From the NCBI GenBank assembly GCA_002498365.1, contig DAHB01000003.1:1-64000 (forward strand): a stretch of 64,000 nucleotides of DNA, in the 5' to 3' direction. This DNA is from Methanomassiliicoccaceae archaeon UBA421. Lineage in GTDB: Archaea > Thermoplasmatota > Thermoplasmata > Methanomassiliicoccales > Methanomethylophilaceae. Shown here in pieces: positions 25,996-34,937 of the stretch. The notes below the pieces were generated by a model, which saw only the letters and a list, made by a program, of their open reading frames with translations, was not told the origin of the DNA and ran no database searches. The position numbers and the translations under genes were made by a program. Positions within the stretch are counted from its first letter, which is position 1, and each line of letters begins with the position of its first letter.

Positions 25996-27243
25996 TCAGA
26001 ACGAAGCCTCCTTCTCGTAACATCCCAGCATCCATATCAGAGGGTCTTCGACCCTGAACGGGGATATGCCCCTGTTCAGTATGCTGCCCTCCGGGTTGCA
26101 TCCCAAGGCCGAAACGGCGAAGAAGCAGTGCCTCTCGAACCCTTCGACGGTGTCTATGAAATCTCTTGATACGGCGCGGCGCAGATATTCGTTGAGCTCT
26201 GCGTCGATCTGCCTGAAATTGTCGCGGTCTATCTTCCCCCGCTCCCTCGGCATGCGGACCGAGGAGCTGGCGTCAAGCAGGACCTTCTCCTCCTCGTCGT
26301 TCTCGGGAGACTTGAGCAGGATGTCGCATTTGGTCAGAACCACCGCCAGGGGGATCGGGATCTTACCGGTCGGGGGGATTCCCATGGCAGACCTTATGAG
26401 GTCGCTCATGTCGGATACGGACCCGGCCACTTCCTGGGACGGCTCCGGTATGTTCTCGGCACGGACCCTTTTGTTAACATACGGTATCTGAAGCGGGTCG
26501 ATGAGATACACTATGCCGGACGCGCTCGAAAGGAATGTTTTAAGTCCAACCCCGGTCAGATTGTCGGACGGCCCCTCTCCTGCCGTATCGAAGAATGCCA
26601 GGGTGGCGCTGTCCATCCCCTCCCTGTCGGGGAACCTCACATAATAGATCATCGGTTCCCTGAAATCCTTGATGTTCTCGTATGTTCTCGTGGGAGGTAG
26701 CTTCCTCCCGTCCTCGTAAAGACGTTTGTAATAGTATTCGCGGTACTTCAGTGTGGTGCGGTCGGACGCCGGTGCGACTATGGCATCGAACTCCGGCGCG
26801 AAAGAATTCTTCAAGTGGTTTATCAGTACGGAGATATAGTGGCTCTTTCCTGCGCCCCTGGCGCCTATAACTACGAAAATAATGTTCCTGCCCCCCTCCG
26901 CCTCCTGTGGGATGGGGCTGTGGCAGACGGGGCACAATCTTTTATGGACAGGCCTGTGGCAAATGTCGCAGACCCCTGTGGAGTTCCGTACGATATGCTG
27001 CCGGGTCCTGACCGAATCTTTTCCGTCCGGGTTTCTTCCCAGGAATGTGCTGTTCTCAACGTCGATCTCCTCGTCTTCGGATTCGGACCTGAACGCCTTT
27101 CCGTTCTCGACCTTCCCTGCATCGATCGCCTTCACGAACATCCTGGTGCACGATTGGTTCGTGCATTGGTAGTGTATCTCCGCGAGATCGATTGCGTTGA
27201 AGCAAAACGGGCAGATGTATGTGTTATCGGTCTTTTTCTGCAT
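25996..27243 (-). CDS. Zinc-ribbon P-loop GTPase (DO-GTPase-like)
   Basis: A 415-residue protein. The N-terminal part has three cysteine sets (Cys11/14 with 27/32, CDIC 92-95, CPVC 104-107) that look like treble-clef or ribbon zinc sites. Then comes a GTPase domain: Walker A GARGAGKS (127-134), DTAGEG switch-like motif, and TKCD as the base-recognition motif. This arrangement resembles the double-GTPase (DO-GTPase2) families found in predicted prokaryotic conflict or stress clusters. The ATG at 27241-27243 follows the upstream stop by one base with GGGAGGG before it. A GTP-driven switch working with the neighbouring Hsp70 and VWA proteins is inferred. Confidence 0.78.
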   Translation of the reverse strand: MQKKTDNTYICPFCFNAIDLAEIHYQCTNQSCTRMFVKAIDAGKVENGKAFRSESEDEEIDVENSTFLGRNPDGKDSVRTRQHIVRNSTGVCDICHRPVHKRLCPVCHSPIPQEAEGGRNIIFVVIGARGAGKSHYISVLINHLKNSFAPEFDAIVAPASDRTTLKYREYYYKRLYEDGRKLPPTRTYENIKDFREPMIYYVRFPDREGMDSATLAFFDTAGEGPSDNLTGVGLKTFLSSASGIVYLIDPLQIPYVNKRVRAENIPEPSQEVAGSVSDMSDLIRSAMGIPPTGKIPIPLAVVLTKCDILLKSPENDEEEKVLLDASSSVRMPRERGKIDRDNFRQIDAELNEYLRRAVSRDFIDTVEGFERHCFFAVSALGCNPEGSILNRGISPFRVEDPLIWMLGCYEKEASF

Positions 27244-27244
27244 A

Positions 27245-30200
27245 TCAGCCCTCCCTATACAGCGGATGGACGAACCTGAAGCTACCGTAGTCCTCGTCTT
27301 TTTCAAAGAACAGCCTCATATGCCTGATGTCGGTCCCCGGTCTCGCTTCGATCCTGAAGACAATGCGCCCTCTGCTGAGCCTCATTGGGACTTCGGACCT
27401 CCAGATGGCCTCTCCTTCGCTCTTTCTGAGAGGTATCCCTTCTTCCGTGCATACCGCCACGACCGGAGGAATGAACTCCACGTCGCTTTCCGATTCTATA
27501 GTGACCCTGATGTTGCCGTCCTTTGACCGGCCCGCTTCGGCGCTGTACCTGAGGGCTCTGCATGTCCCTGCGACTATGTCGAAGGTCATTCCGCGGGAGG
27601 TGATCTTCTTCCCCTCCGCATCGTAGACCGCGAATATGGTGACGGTCCTGCGGGGACGGCTCCCCATGGGCACTCTTATCATCCGGTCTTTAGAGTACGC
27701 ATCGGCTGAAACGGTGATCCTTTCTCCGTCCAGGTCGTTGGGCCCGCCGGCCGGGTTTCCCGACTCTGTTATCACCAGGACGGCAGACTCTGCGCCCTGG
27801 GGCCACGACATGGTCAGAATGCAGTCGCTGCCCATCATGTCCCAGTTCATGTCCCTGAAGGGTTTAAGGTCCGCCACCAGCACCTCCAGGCCCCTTACGG
27901 CGTATCTTCCCACGGGTATCATCGGATACACATATTGGACGGCCCCGTCCGGCAGGGAGAAGCGTATCCTGCCCTTTCTCTTCTCTATCGGCTCGATCTT
28001 CGTCATCCATGAATCCATATCTCCGAGCTTGATCAGCAGCCCGTGCATCCTGATGCTCTTCGGTGAGGAGTAAAGCACAACGTTCTCTTCTCCCGTCCAT
28101 TCTGCGGTGAACGTCCCGTCCGCTTTGTTCCAATAGACCTTCAGGTCCCTGACGGGGTCCGGAAAGACCGCCGTAGTGCCGGAGAATACAAGCCCCGGGG
28201 ATCTGTCGACGCGTCCGTCGGCGGATTCATATTCGGCAACGAAAAGATAGTAATAGGTGCAGCCGCCGCATAGTCCCCTGTCTTCGATTACCGGCCCGTC
28301 GCCATGCATCTCCACCTCCTCGTCTCCCGAACCGCTTTTCCTCCAGATCCTGACCCTTTTGCAGTTCTTGGGCTTCTCGAAATACAGGCGGAGACCGTCC
28401 TCCAGGAGGTCCACGCTGATGTTCCGTGCCTCGGCGAACACGGTCGCCGGGCCGCACGAAGCGCCCTCTTCCGAAAGCACGCCCCACCGTTTCGACATGA
28501 CCGTGTAGTAGTAGTCCACGCCGGGCTCGGCACTTTCATCCAAGTAGAAACAGCCGTTGACCTCCGCAATCGGCACCGTCCTCTCGTCGACCTCCGGCGG
28601 CGAGAAGCCCTCTCTGTAGATGCAGAACGTGACCCCGTTCCTTTCGCCGGGGACCGCATACCTTATCAGCACCTTTCCCTCGCTGACCTTGGCCGATGCG
28701 TCAGCCGGGGCAGGGGGGGCGTTGTTGCCCAGAAATGACAATATCATGGAATGGTCGGGGCATCTCTCGGCCGCTGCGACGCAAAGGTCTGTCCGGGAAC
28801 GGGCGTCGGTCGCCCTCATCGCTTTTTCAAACAGCCTGTCCGCCTCGTGCAGGCGCTTCTCCGACTCTTTATAGAGGTTTTCGATCTCCGGGTCTTCTTC
28901 GATGAAACGCTTGTAGTGCACCAGCATGTCCCGGGTAAGGTCCACGGCCTCGCTGTATCTCTTGAGCGTGTAGGATTGTTCGATCTTCTTCTTTCCCGAG
29001 ATAAGATAGCTCTTTGCCGCATCGATCTTTTTTTCAAGGTCCTCCGCCGCAGGGTATGTGGAGTATCCCTCTCTGAGGTCCTTAGCGGCATCCTCTGCCG
29101 CCGAGATGAGGCCTGCGGAAGCCAGTTCGGCAGCCCTCCTCTCTATTTCGAGGGCTTTTTCCCATCCTGCTTCGAGGTCGAACCCGCATTTCACACATGC
29201 TTTGTTGGCAGAAGATTGTTTCGTGTTGCATTTGGGACACACAGTCTTGATTAGATGTCCGCATATCGAACAGCACATCACTTCGTTCCCGGTCTCCACG
29301 AACGCTTTGCAATGGGGACACCTTATCATATGGCTGTCGGATTCTGAGAAATTGACTATGAACCTCTTTCTTATGCAGAAATCCTCCAGGACCCGTATCG
29401 CAAGGTCTACATCGACTTCGGGGTCTGTCAGGTAGATGGACATCAGTTCGTCGATGTAGGCGCGGTTCTGCGGATGGGTGTACTCGTCCTCGATTATTTC
29501 GAATATGGGGGCCAGGGCCCTCTGGCATTTGCCGTATTCCGTGAGCTCCGAAAGAAGGTCGTCGGACTTCAGCGCGAGCTTGACCGCCCTCAGGGCCTGT
29601 ATGTACGGGTCCTGTTTCGGAAGCACCTCCGGACGCACGTTGTTGACCCTCTTCTCGCATTGATCGAATGCGCTTCTGATCTCTTCCGGAGGGCTGCCGT
29701 CGTCGATCCTCCCCGCTTCTATCTCGAGCATCTTGTCGGATATGAGATCGTTCAACATCTCCGATGGGGTGGAAGCACCAACCGCCGTCATCGCCTGATA
29801 GGCCGTCAGCACGGTATCCGTCGCAACGTACGAGGGGTCGTGCTCCTTCACCCCCGACAGGCTCACCAGGTCCTCGGTGCCGACCCCGTCCCATCTGAAT
29901 TTTTTTATAAGGGATTCGGCGGCCCCCGATACTCTGACAGGGGTCCCGTCATGAAGTGTAACGGAATCCTTCCTGAGCCTGGAGGCCTTGGATGCGAGCA
30001 GTTTAAGCGCATCGTCCAACTCTTTCTTCCTGAGCTCCGGGTCGCTCATCACGCGACGGATGTCCGGCAACGTCTCCAGATAGCACTGGGACCTGAATCT
30101 GCGCCCGGCATCGTTCTGGCGGTCACCGCTCTCCTCGGTCCACCGTCTCTCCATTCCGTCTATGGCGGCGGAGACGGACTCGGCCGAATAACGATCCTCT

Positions 30201-30256
30201 TTCAAGGGATTGAGGCCCAGCAGCCAGTAGTAGTTCTCCTTTCGGGCCATGGTCAT
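27245..30256 (-). CDS. Large J-like, zinc-ribbon, beta-domain scaffold protein
   Basis: A 1003-residue protein with no single known family visible. Residues about 8-85 (NYYWLLGLNP, then helices ending in MSDPELRKKE) resemble a degenerate J domain without an HPD motif. Residues 313-357 carry four CxxC pairs forming two zinc ribbons. About 365-500 are helical, TPR-like or coiled-coil. About 515-1000 are beta-rich, with at least one fibronectin-III-like stretch. The gene overlaps the Hsp70-VWA stop by ATGA and is followed one base later by the GTPase. No signal peptide is seen. A J-like head beside two Hsp70s suggests a co-chaperone scaffold. Confidence 0.75.
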   Translation of the reverse strand: MTMARKENYYWLLGLNPLKEDRYSAESVSAAIDGMERRWTEESGDRQNDAGRRFRSQCYLETLPDIRRVMSDPELRKKELDDALKLLASKASRLRKDSVTLHDGTPVRVSGAAESLIKKFRWDGVGTEDLVSLSGVKEHDPSYVATDTVLTAYQAMTAVGASTPSEMLNDLISDKMLEIEAGRIDDGSPPEEIRSAFDQCEKRVNNVRPEVLPKQDPYIQALRAVKLALKSDDLLSELTEYGKCQRALAPIFEIIEDEYTHPQNRAYIDELMSIYLTDPEVDVDLAIRVLEDFCIRKRFIVNFSESDSHMIRCPHCKAFVETGNEVMCCSICGHLIKTVCPKCNTKQSSANKACVKCGFDLEAGWEKALEIERRAAELASAGLISAAEDAAKDLREGYSTYPAAEDLEKKIDAAKSYLISGKKKIEQSYTLKRYSEAVDLTRDMLVHYKRFIEEDPEIENLYKESEKRLHEADRLFEKAMRATDARSRTDLCVAAAERCPDHSMILSFLGNNAPPAPADASAKVSEGKVLIRYAVPGERNGVTFCIYREGFSPPEVDERTVPIAEVNGCFYLDESAEPGVDYYYTVMSKRWGVLSEEGASCGPATVFAEARNISVDLLEDGLRLYFEKPKNCKRVRIWRKSGSGDEEVEMHGDGPVIEDRGLCGGCTYYYLFVAEYESADGRVDRSPGLVFSGTTAVFPDPVRDLKVYWNKADGTFTAEWTGEENVVLYSSPKSIRMHGLLIKLGDMDSWMTKIEPIEKRKGRIRFSLPDGAVQYVYPMIPVGRYAVRGLEVLVADLKPFRDMNWDMMGSDCILTMSWPQGAESAVLVITESGNPAGGPNDLDGERITVSADAYSKDRMIRVPMGSRPRRTVTIFAVYDAEGKKITSRGMTFDIVAGTCRALRYSAEAGRSKDGNIRVTIESESDVEFIPPVVAVCTEEGIPLRKSEGEAIWRSEVPMRLSRGRIVFRIEARPGTDIRHMRLFFEKDEDYGSFRFVHPLYREG

Positions 30257-32283
30257 CCCCTTCTGCCGTCGCTCATACCTATTCCTCCGGAGTTCACGGC
30301 GGTGGCAATGGTCCCGAACGTATCTCCGAGCTGGTCCAAGGTCGTGAACAGCGCGTCCTCGTCGGCAGTGGCGATCTGCCGGAGGAAAGATCTATCCGCC
30401 TCGCCGAAACCGACAGCAACGGTGGTGATCCCGTCCGTCCTGCACTCCATGGCCTGGGTGACGGCCAGGTCCCTGTTGCCCCATCTGCCGTCCGTCAGCA
30501 CGACTATCATGTTGTTGCCGGCCCTTCCCGTCAGCATTCTGCGGGCCTCCTTGAACGGGGAGGCGTCCGTCCCCCTGCCCGCCATCTTCACTTTGATCTC
30601 GTCTATGGACCTGGTTACAGCGTAGCGGTCGAGGGTGAGCTCTCTGATGACCAGGTTCTTGTCTCCGAAGACTATGAGCCCGAACTTCGTGTTGGAGTCC
30701 GCGACCTCGGTTATGAATCTGGATATGGCTCTCTTCGCCTTATCCAGCGGAGCATCCTTCATGCTGCGCGATATGTCTATCGCAACGATGATGTTCTTCT
30801 GCAAAGGGGCGTTAGAAGGCCTTTCGTCGGGGCGTCCGCCCATCCACGATATATCCTCCGATAGTTTTTCGGATTCGACCGTCAGTTCGCCCCCGTTCTG
30901 GAAGGCCGAGATGCATACGACCCCGTTCTCGTCGTAGTTGTACTCTATCTCGATCAAAACTCCCTCGCCGTTGTTCATTATCCCGGATATCTTCATCCTT
31001 GCGAGGACGACGCAGTCAAGGGGATGGCGCGATTCGCCCTGTAGGGTGAAAAGCTCGATGCTGTCGCTCAGGTTGCCCGGTTCGATCCTGAAGGGCTTCC
31101 TGACCGAACACGGTACGCTGGAGTTGCGCTTGATCATTATTTCGTTGATGAACTTCTTTCCGTCTTCTCTTACGGACAGGGCTCCGAGGCTGTGGGAGGC
31201 CACGTCGGTGATTCCCAGGGCGGCGTTGCCGTTCTTCCCGGAGTGATGTGCCATGAGGGCGGCGCCCTTTGCGACGGCAAGGTCTGTGTCCGCATGCTTG
31301 ATCACTTTCCTGCCGGATATGCTGGCGAGGCGGCCCGGAAGGCCCGGGAGCCTGGTAGAGCCTCCCACAAGGAGTATCTCGTCTATGTCACCCCATCTCA
31401 TCCCTATGTCAGCCAGCACCCTTTCGCAGACCTCCCATGTCGAGCCGAAGAGGGGTTCGGTCATCTCGTCGAACTGGTTACGTGTAAGGGTGTAGTCGGC
31501 GGAATCGTTCCCGTATTCCAGATGGGCGCTGACGCTCTCGCTTTCCGAAAGCTCCTTTTTCAGGTCTTCGGCGGCGACTATCAGGCTGTTTTTCGCAGAC
31601 ACGTCGTCCCTCAGATCGATGTTGAAATCGTCCTTGAACTTCCCACACAGATACGACATTACGGCCTGGTCCCAGTCTTTTCCTCCGAGAACATGGTCAC
31701 CGTCGGTCCCCAGTACGCTGATGTTCCCTCTCTCGATGCGCACGACCGTGGTGTCGAAAGTCCCTCCTCCGAGGTCGTACACCATGACGGTCTTGTTGCC
31801 TGCCTTGTTATATCCGTACGATATCGCCGCAGCCGTCGGCTCGTTGACTATCTTCTGTATTTCGATTCCGCATTTCTCGCCGGCCCTGATGGTCGCCGTC
31901 CTCTGGAGGTCGTTGAAATATGCCGGTACCGTGACCACTGCCGAGTCGATCTTCTTTCCGGTCCTCGCCTCGGCTCCGGCGATGAGGTATTTCAGCAATA
32001 TGGCGGAAAGGTCCTCTGAAGAGTATCTCCTGCCGTACGCTGTCATGTAATATTGGGTGTCTCCCATGGCACGTTTGAAAGATGCCGCGACGACGCCCTC
32101 ACCTCTGGACTGCATGCTTTTTGCTTTCTCGCCGACGTTGATCGTGCCGTCCGGAGAGAAGCATATGACCGAAGGGGTCAGTAGACAGCCGTTCGCGTCG
32201 GGGATGACTTCAGCATCAGAGCTGTCTTTGTCGTAAAAAGCCACTGCAGAGTAGGTCGTTCCCAGATCTATACCTACTTTCAT
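30253..32283 (-). CDS. Hsp70-VWA fusion protein
   Basis: First gene of the operon, 676 residues. About 1-350 form an Hsp70 ATPase (GIDLGTTYSAVAF, NEPTAAAISYGY 148-159, YDLGGGTFDTT, LLVGGSTRLP), and about 360-475 resemble a beta substrate-binding domain. About 497-665 form a von Willebrand A domain with a complete MIDAS: D503-x-S505-x-S507, T572 and D598. A metal-dependent binding head thus replaces the usual lid. The promoter lies upstream with a TATA-like element near 32310-32325 and palindromes at 32338 and 32398. Clients or partners are unknown. Confidence 0.85.
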   Translation of the reverse strand: MKVGIDLGTTYSAVAFYDKDSSDAEVIPDANGCLLTPSVICFSPDGTINVGEKAKSMQSRGEGVVAASFKRAMGDTQYYMTAYGRRYSSEDLSAILLKYLIAGAEARTGKKIDSAVVTVPAYFNDLQRTATIRAGEKCGIEIQKIVNEPTAAAISYGYNKAGNKTVMVYDLGGGTFDTTVVRIERGNISVLGTDGDHVLGGKDWDQAVMSYLCGKFKDDFNIDLRDDVSAKNSLIVAAEDLKKELSESESVSAHLEYGNDSADYTLTRNQFDEMTEPLFGSTWEVCERVLADIGMRWGDIDEILLVGGSTRLPGLPGRLASISGRKVIKHADTDLAVAKGAALMAHHSGKNGNAALGITDVASHSLGALSVREDGKKFINEIMIKRNSSVPCSVRKPFRIEPGNLSDSIELFTLQGESRHPLDCVVLARMKISGIMNNGEGVLIEIEYNYDENGVVCISAFQNGGELTVESEKLSEDISWMGGRPDERPSNAPLQKNIIVAIDISRSMKDAPLDKAKRAISRFITEVADSNTKFGLIVFGDKNLVIRELTLDRYAVTRSIDEIKVKMAGRGTDASPFKEARRMLTGRAGNNMIVVLTDGRWGNRDLAVTQAMECRTDGITTVAVGFGEADRSFLRQIATADEDALFTTLDQLGDTFGTIATAVNSGGIGMSDGRRG

Positions 32284-32337
32284 CTGTGCATCCCGTCCCC
32301 GCGTATGCTTTTGAATAATTTAATACTTATCAGATTG

Positions 32338-32408
32338 TACGAAATTCGTAAAATCTCTGTCTCCGATCCGTGTCTCAGGCGGCCGAAAAAAAGTATTTAC
32401 GAATTCGG
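32338..32408. promoter_or_regulatory. Palindromes upstream of the Hsp70-VWA operon
   Basis: TACGAAATTCGTA (32338-32350) is a perfect 13-bp palindrome, and TACGAATTCGG (32398-32408) is a second, imperfect copy. Both lie upstream of the AT-rich promoter (TATTAAATTATTC on the minus strand, about 32312-32324). They may be activator or repressor sites; nothing else is known. Confidence 0.4.
32386..32392 (-). terminator. T-run terminator after the P-type ATPase gene
   Basis: Seven Ts on the minus strand beginning 33 nt after the ATPase stop, with no clear hairpin. Oligo-T terminators without a stem are normal in archaea. It separates the metal operon from the Hsp70-VWA operon on the same strand. 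Confidence 0.45.
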
Positions 32409-32424
32409 CAGCAGACGGGAACGA

Positions 32425-34266
32425 TCATAACGTCCTGCCGTAGGCCCTGGTTCCGTTGATTATCGCGATGGCCGCGACGCCTACGTCCGCGAAAATTGCA
32501 AACCACATGCCCGCCAGACCGAAGGTTGCAAATGCCAGTGCTGCGAATTTGAAGCCCAGGGAGAATACGATGTTCTGATACGCGATGCCACGCGTCCTTC
32601 TCGATATCCTGATGGCCTCCGGCAGCCTTCTGAGGGAATCGTTCATTATTACCATGTCCGCGGCCTCCACGGCACTATCGGAACCAATGCCCCCCATGGC
32701 TACCCCCACGTCCGCCCTCGCTATGGAAGGCGCGTCGTTGATCCCGTCTCCGACGTAAACGAGCGACCCTTTCCCCTCACGCATGCCCAGGTATCCCTCG
32801 AGGATGTCCAGCTTGTCCTCGGGAAGCAGGTCGCCGCGGAAGGTCTCGATCCCCACGGCCTTTGCCACCAGGCCGGCCGACGTCATGTTGTCGCCTGTGA
32901 GCATGACAACGTTCTTCACGCCGAGGTCCCTCAGTTCCCTGACGGCTTCGGCGGAATCCTCCTTCGGTTCGTCCGAGATGGATATGTGCCCGCTGTAGGT
33001 GCCGTCGATCGCGACGTGTATATTGGTAACGTCATCGTGTGTGCCGCACGGTTCTATGCCTATGTCCCGCATGAGCCTGGCATTCCCCGTGTGAACAGTG
33101 TGTCCGTTGACCTGGGTCCTTATGCCCTTTCCTGCTATGTTTACTGATTCTCCGATATCCTCAGGGTCGATAACGCGTCCGTAGCGACCTATTATCGCCG
33201 CGGATATCGGATGGTCCGAGTGATACTCTGATTTCGCGGCATACTCCAGCAGGTCGTCCTCTGTGACTCCGTGAGCATGGATGCCGCTGAAGTCGAACGA
33301 TCCTTTGGTAACGGTGCCGGTTTTGTCCACTACGACCGTATCTACTAGTGCCAGCCTATCCATTACATCTCCTCCGTTGATCAGGATGCCGGACTTTGAG
33401 GCACGTCCTACCCCGCAGAAAAACGTCAGCGGCACAGATATGACAAGCGCGCACGGGCAGGAGACCACGAGGAACACCAGCGCGCGATAGACCCATACGT
33501 TGGAAGGAAGCCCGAACAAAAGCGTCGGAACGGTCGCAACTATAATTGCGGCAGCGACGACAGCGGGCGTGTAGTACTTTGCAAATGTGGTTATGAACTT
33601 CTCCGTCTTTGCTTTTCTCGACCCCGACTCCTCGACCATTGCAAGGACGCGTGCGACCGCCGAATCAGAGTATTCCCTGTCCGCCCTTATCACAAGGGTG
33701 CCGGTCATATTTATGCATCCGCTCAGGGCGGATTCCCCGGGAGCAACGTCCCTCGGCATCGACTCGCCGGTGAGCGCTTTAGTGTCCAGAGACGAAGAGC
33801 CGGACAGTATGGTTCCGTCTATCGGGATACGTTCCCCGGGAAGCACTACGAAATGTTCGCCTATCGCGACGTCCTCCGGTTTGACGTTGAGCTCATAACC
33901 GTTCCTGACCACCCTTACTGAAACAGGCTGCATCTCTACCAGTTCGGAGATGGACTTTCTTGTTTTCTGCACAGCGGCATCTTCGAACAGCTCCCCGACG
34001 CAGAAGAATAGAATTACCGCCGCACCTTCGACACTTGCACCGATGATGAAAGCGCCGGCGGAAGCGACGATGGTCAGGAAGTTCTCGTCGAGTATCATGC
34101 CGTAACGGAGGCTCTTTACCGCGGAGATGGCCACGACATAGCCTGCAATCGCATAAGCCGTTATGAGAACGGCCATCGAGGCCGTCTCCTGACCAGTGTA
34201 ATGCAGCAAGGCACCGATTGCAAAGAGCAAGCCCGAAATCAGAACTTCTGCGGTTCTTCGACGCAA
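32425..34266 (-). CDS. P1B-type heavy-metal exporting ATPase (ZntA/CadA-like)
   Basis: Exports Zn, Cd or related divalent metals. It is 613 residues with actuator TGES (about 166-169), the membrane CPC metal site (270-272), the phosphorylation motif DKTGT (314-318), HP in SDHPISA, and GDGINDAP. The C-terminal DVGVAAIAIINGTR resembles the Zn/Cd group. The start is TTG at 34264-34266. The usual N-terminal metal-binding domain is missing and is encoded just upstream in the same frame, separated by a single TGA. Regulated by the ArsR protein at 34868. Confidence 0.9.
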   Translation of the reverse strand: MRRRTAEVLISGLLFAIGALLHYTGQETASMAVLITAYAIAGYVVAISAVKSLRYGMILDENFLTIVASAGAFIIGASVEGAAVILFFCVGELFEDAAVQKTRKSISELVEMQPVSVRVVRNGYELNVKPEDVAIGEHFVVLPGERIPIDGTILSGSSSLDTKALTGESMPRDVAPGESALSGCINMTGTLVIRADREYSDSAVARVLAMVEESGSRKAKTEKFITTFAKYYTPAVVAAAIIVATVPTLLFGLPSNVWVYRALVFLVVSCPCALVISVPLTFFCGVGRASKSGILINGGDVMDRLALVDTVVVDKTGTVTKGSFDFSGIHAHGVTEDDLLEYAAKSEYHSDHPISAAIIGRYGRVIDPEDIGESVNIAGKGIRTQVNGHTVHTGNARLMRDIGIEPCGTHDDVTNIHVAIDGTYSGHISISDEPKEDSAEAVRELRDLGVKNVVMLTGDNMTSAGLVAKAVGIETFRGDLLPEDKLDILEGYLGMREGKGSLVYVGDGINDAPSIARADVGVAMGGIGSDSAVEAADMVIMNDSLRRLPEAIRISRRTRGIAYQNIVFSLGFKFAALAFATFGLAGMWFAIFADVGVAAIAIINGTRAYGRTL

Positions 34267-34272
34267 GTGGGT

Positions 34273-34494
34273 TCAACCCTTTATCAATCTGGAGTCTGGC
34301 TCTATACTTTTGACTATGATTCCGGCTTCCATCTCTATCCGGCCGATATCTGTTTCGTCGGCATCGACGATCAGCTTTTTGGACATGAATATTACGGACG
34401 CGGATCTGACGCCTTGTATTTTGGAGATCTTCCTTTCCATCTTGGCCGCGCAGTTCGCGCACCCAAGGTTCTCGATGACGAAAGCGGCCCTCAT
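34273..34494 (-). CDS. HMA metal-binding protein, in frame with the ATPase gene
   Basis: A 73-residue ferredoxin-like HMA domain with the metal-binding loop GCANCAAKME (Cys11, Cys14). Its ATG overlaps the ArsR stop (ATGA, 34491-34494). Its TGA stop (34273-34275) is followed in the same frame by ACC CAC and then the TTG of the ATPase, so HMA and ATPase would form one normal CadA-type protein but for this codon. It may work as a separate metallochaperone or reflect a split gene. Confidence 0.85.
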   Translation of the reverse strand: MRAAFVIENLGCANCAAKMERKISKIQGVRSASVIFMSKKLIVDADETDIGRIEMEAGIIVKSIEPDSRLIKG

Positions 34495-34868
34495 TTCTCC
34501 TCCCCCAGATGCTCGGACGCAAAGTCGATTATCGACTTGACGTGGTCGTCGCAAAGCGAGTAGTATACGAATTTTCCGTCCCTGCGGGATTTGATGAGCC
34601 TGGACCTTTTAAGTGCCTTAAGTTGATGGGAGACTGCAGAATCCGACATCATCAGAGATGCGCCGATGTCGCAAACACACATCTCGCTCACTTCCAGCGC
34701 CATCAATATCTTGACCCTTGTGCTGTCGCCGAACAGGCTGAAGAACTCGGAAAGCCTGAAAACATCCTCCTCTTTGGGTATGTTTTTTCTCACAAGTTCT
34801 ACAACGTCCCGATGTGTCACGTGCACATCGCAGATATCTTGATCGTAATCTTCCATATGGTCACCCAA
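34491..34868 (-). CDS. ArsR/SmtB-family metal-responsive repressor (CadC/ZiaR-like)
   Basis: Winged-helix repressor of the downstream exporter. The 125 residues include an N-terminal CDVHVTH ligand motif, the alpha-3 EMCVCDI metal site, the recognition helix SDSAVSHQLKALK, and the wing RRDGKFVYYSL. Cys and His in these positions are typical of Cd/Pb/Zn sensors (CadC, ZiaR, AztR). The start is ATG at 34868 or at 34856 (MEDYDQD). Its own promoter carries two tandem TGAA-N6-TTCA operators, so it is probably autoregulated. Confidence 0.92.
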   Translation of the reverse strand: MGDHMEDYDQDICDVHVTHRDVVELVRKNIPKEEDVFRLSEFFSLFGDSTRVKILMALEVSEMCVCDIGASLMMSDSAVSHQLKALKRSRLIKSRRDGKFVYYSLCDDHVKSIIDFASEHLGEEK

Positions 34869-34901
34869 TTGAATATATGTTCAATTGAATGAATGTTCAA
34901 T
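34868..34901. promoter_or_regulatory. Tandem ArsR/SmtB-type operators
   Basis: ATTGAATATATGTTCAAT (34868-34885) and ATTGAATGAATGTTCAAT (34884-34901) are two 18-bp inverted repeats overlapping by 2 bp. Both contain TGAA-N6-TTCA, the core recognised by SmtB/CzrA-type repressors. They cover the start codon and the probable promoter of the regulator gene (AT-rich element about 34900-34912). Confidence 0.82.
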
Positions 34902-34937
34902 TATATAAATATAAAGATAAGAGGTTTGTCGAAGACG

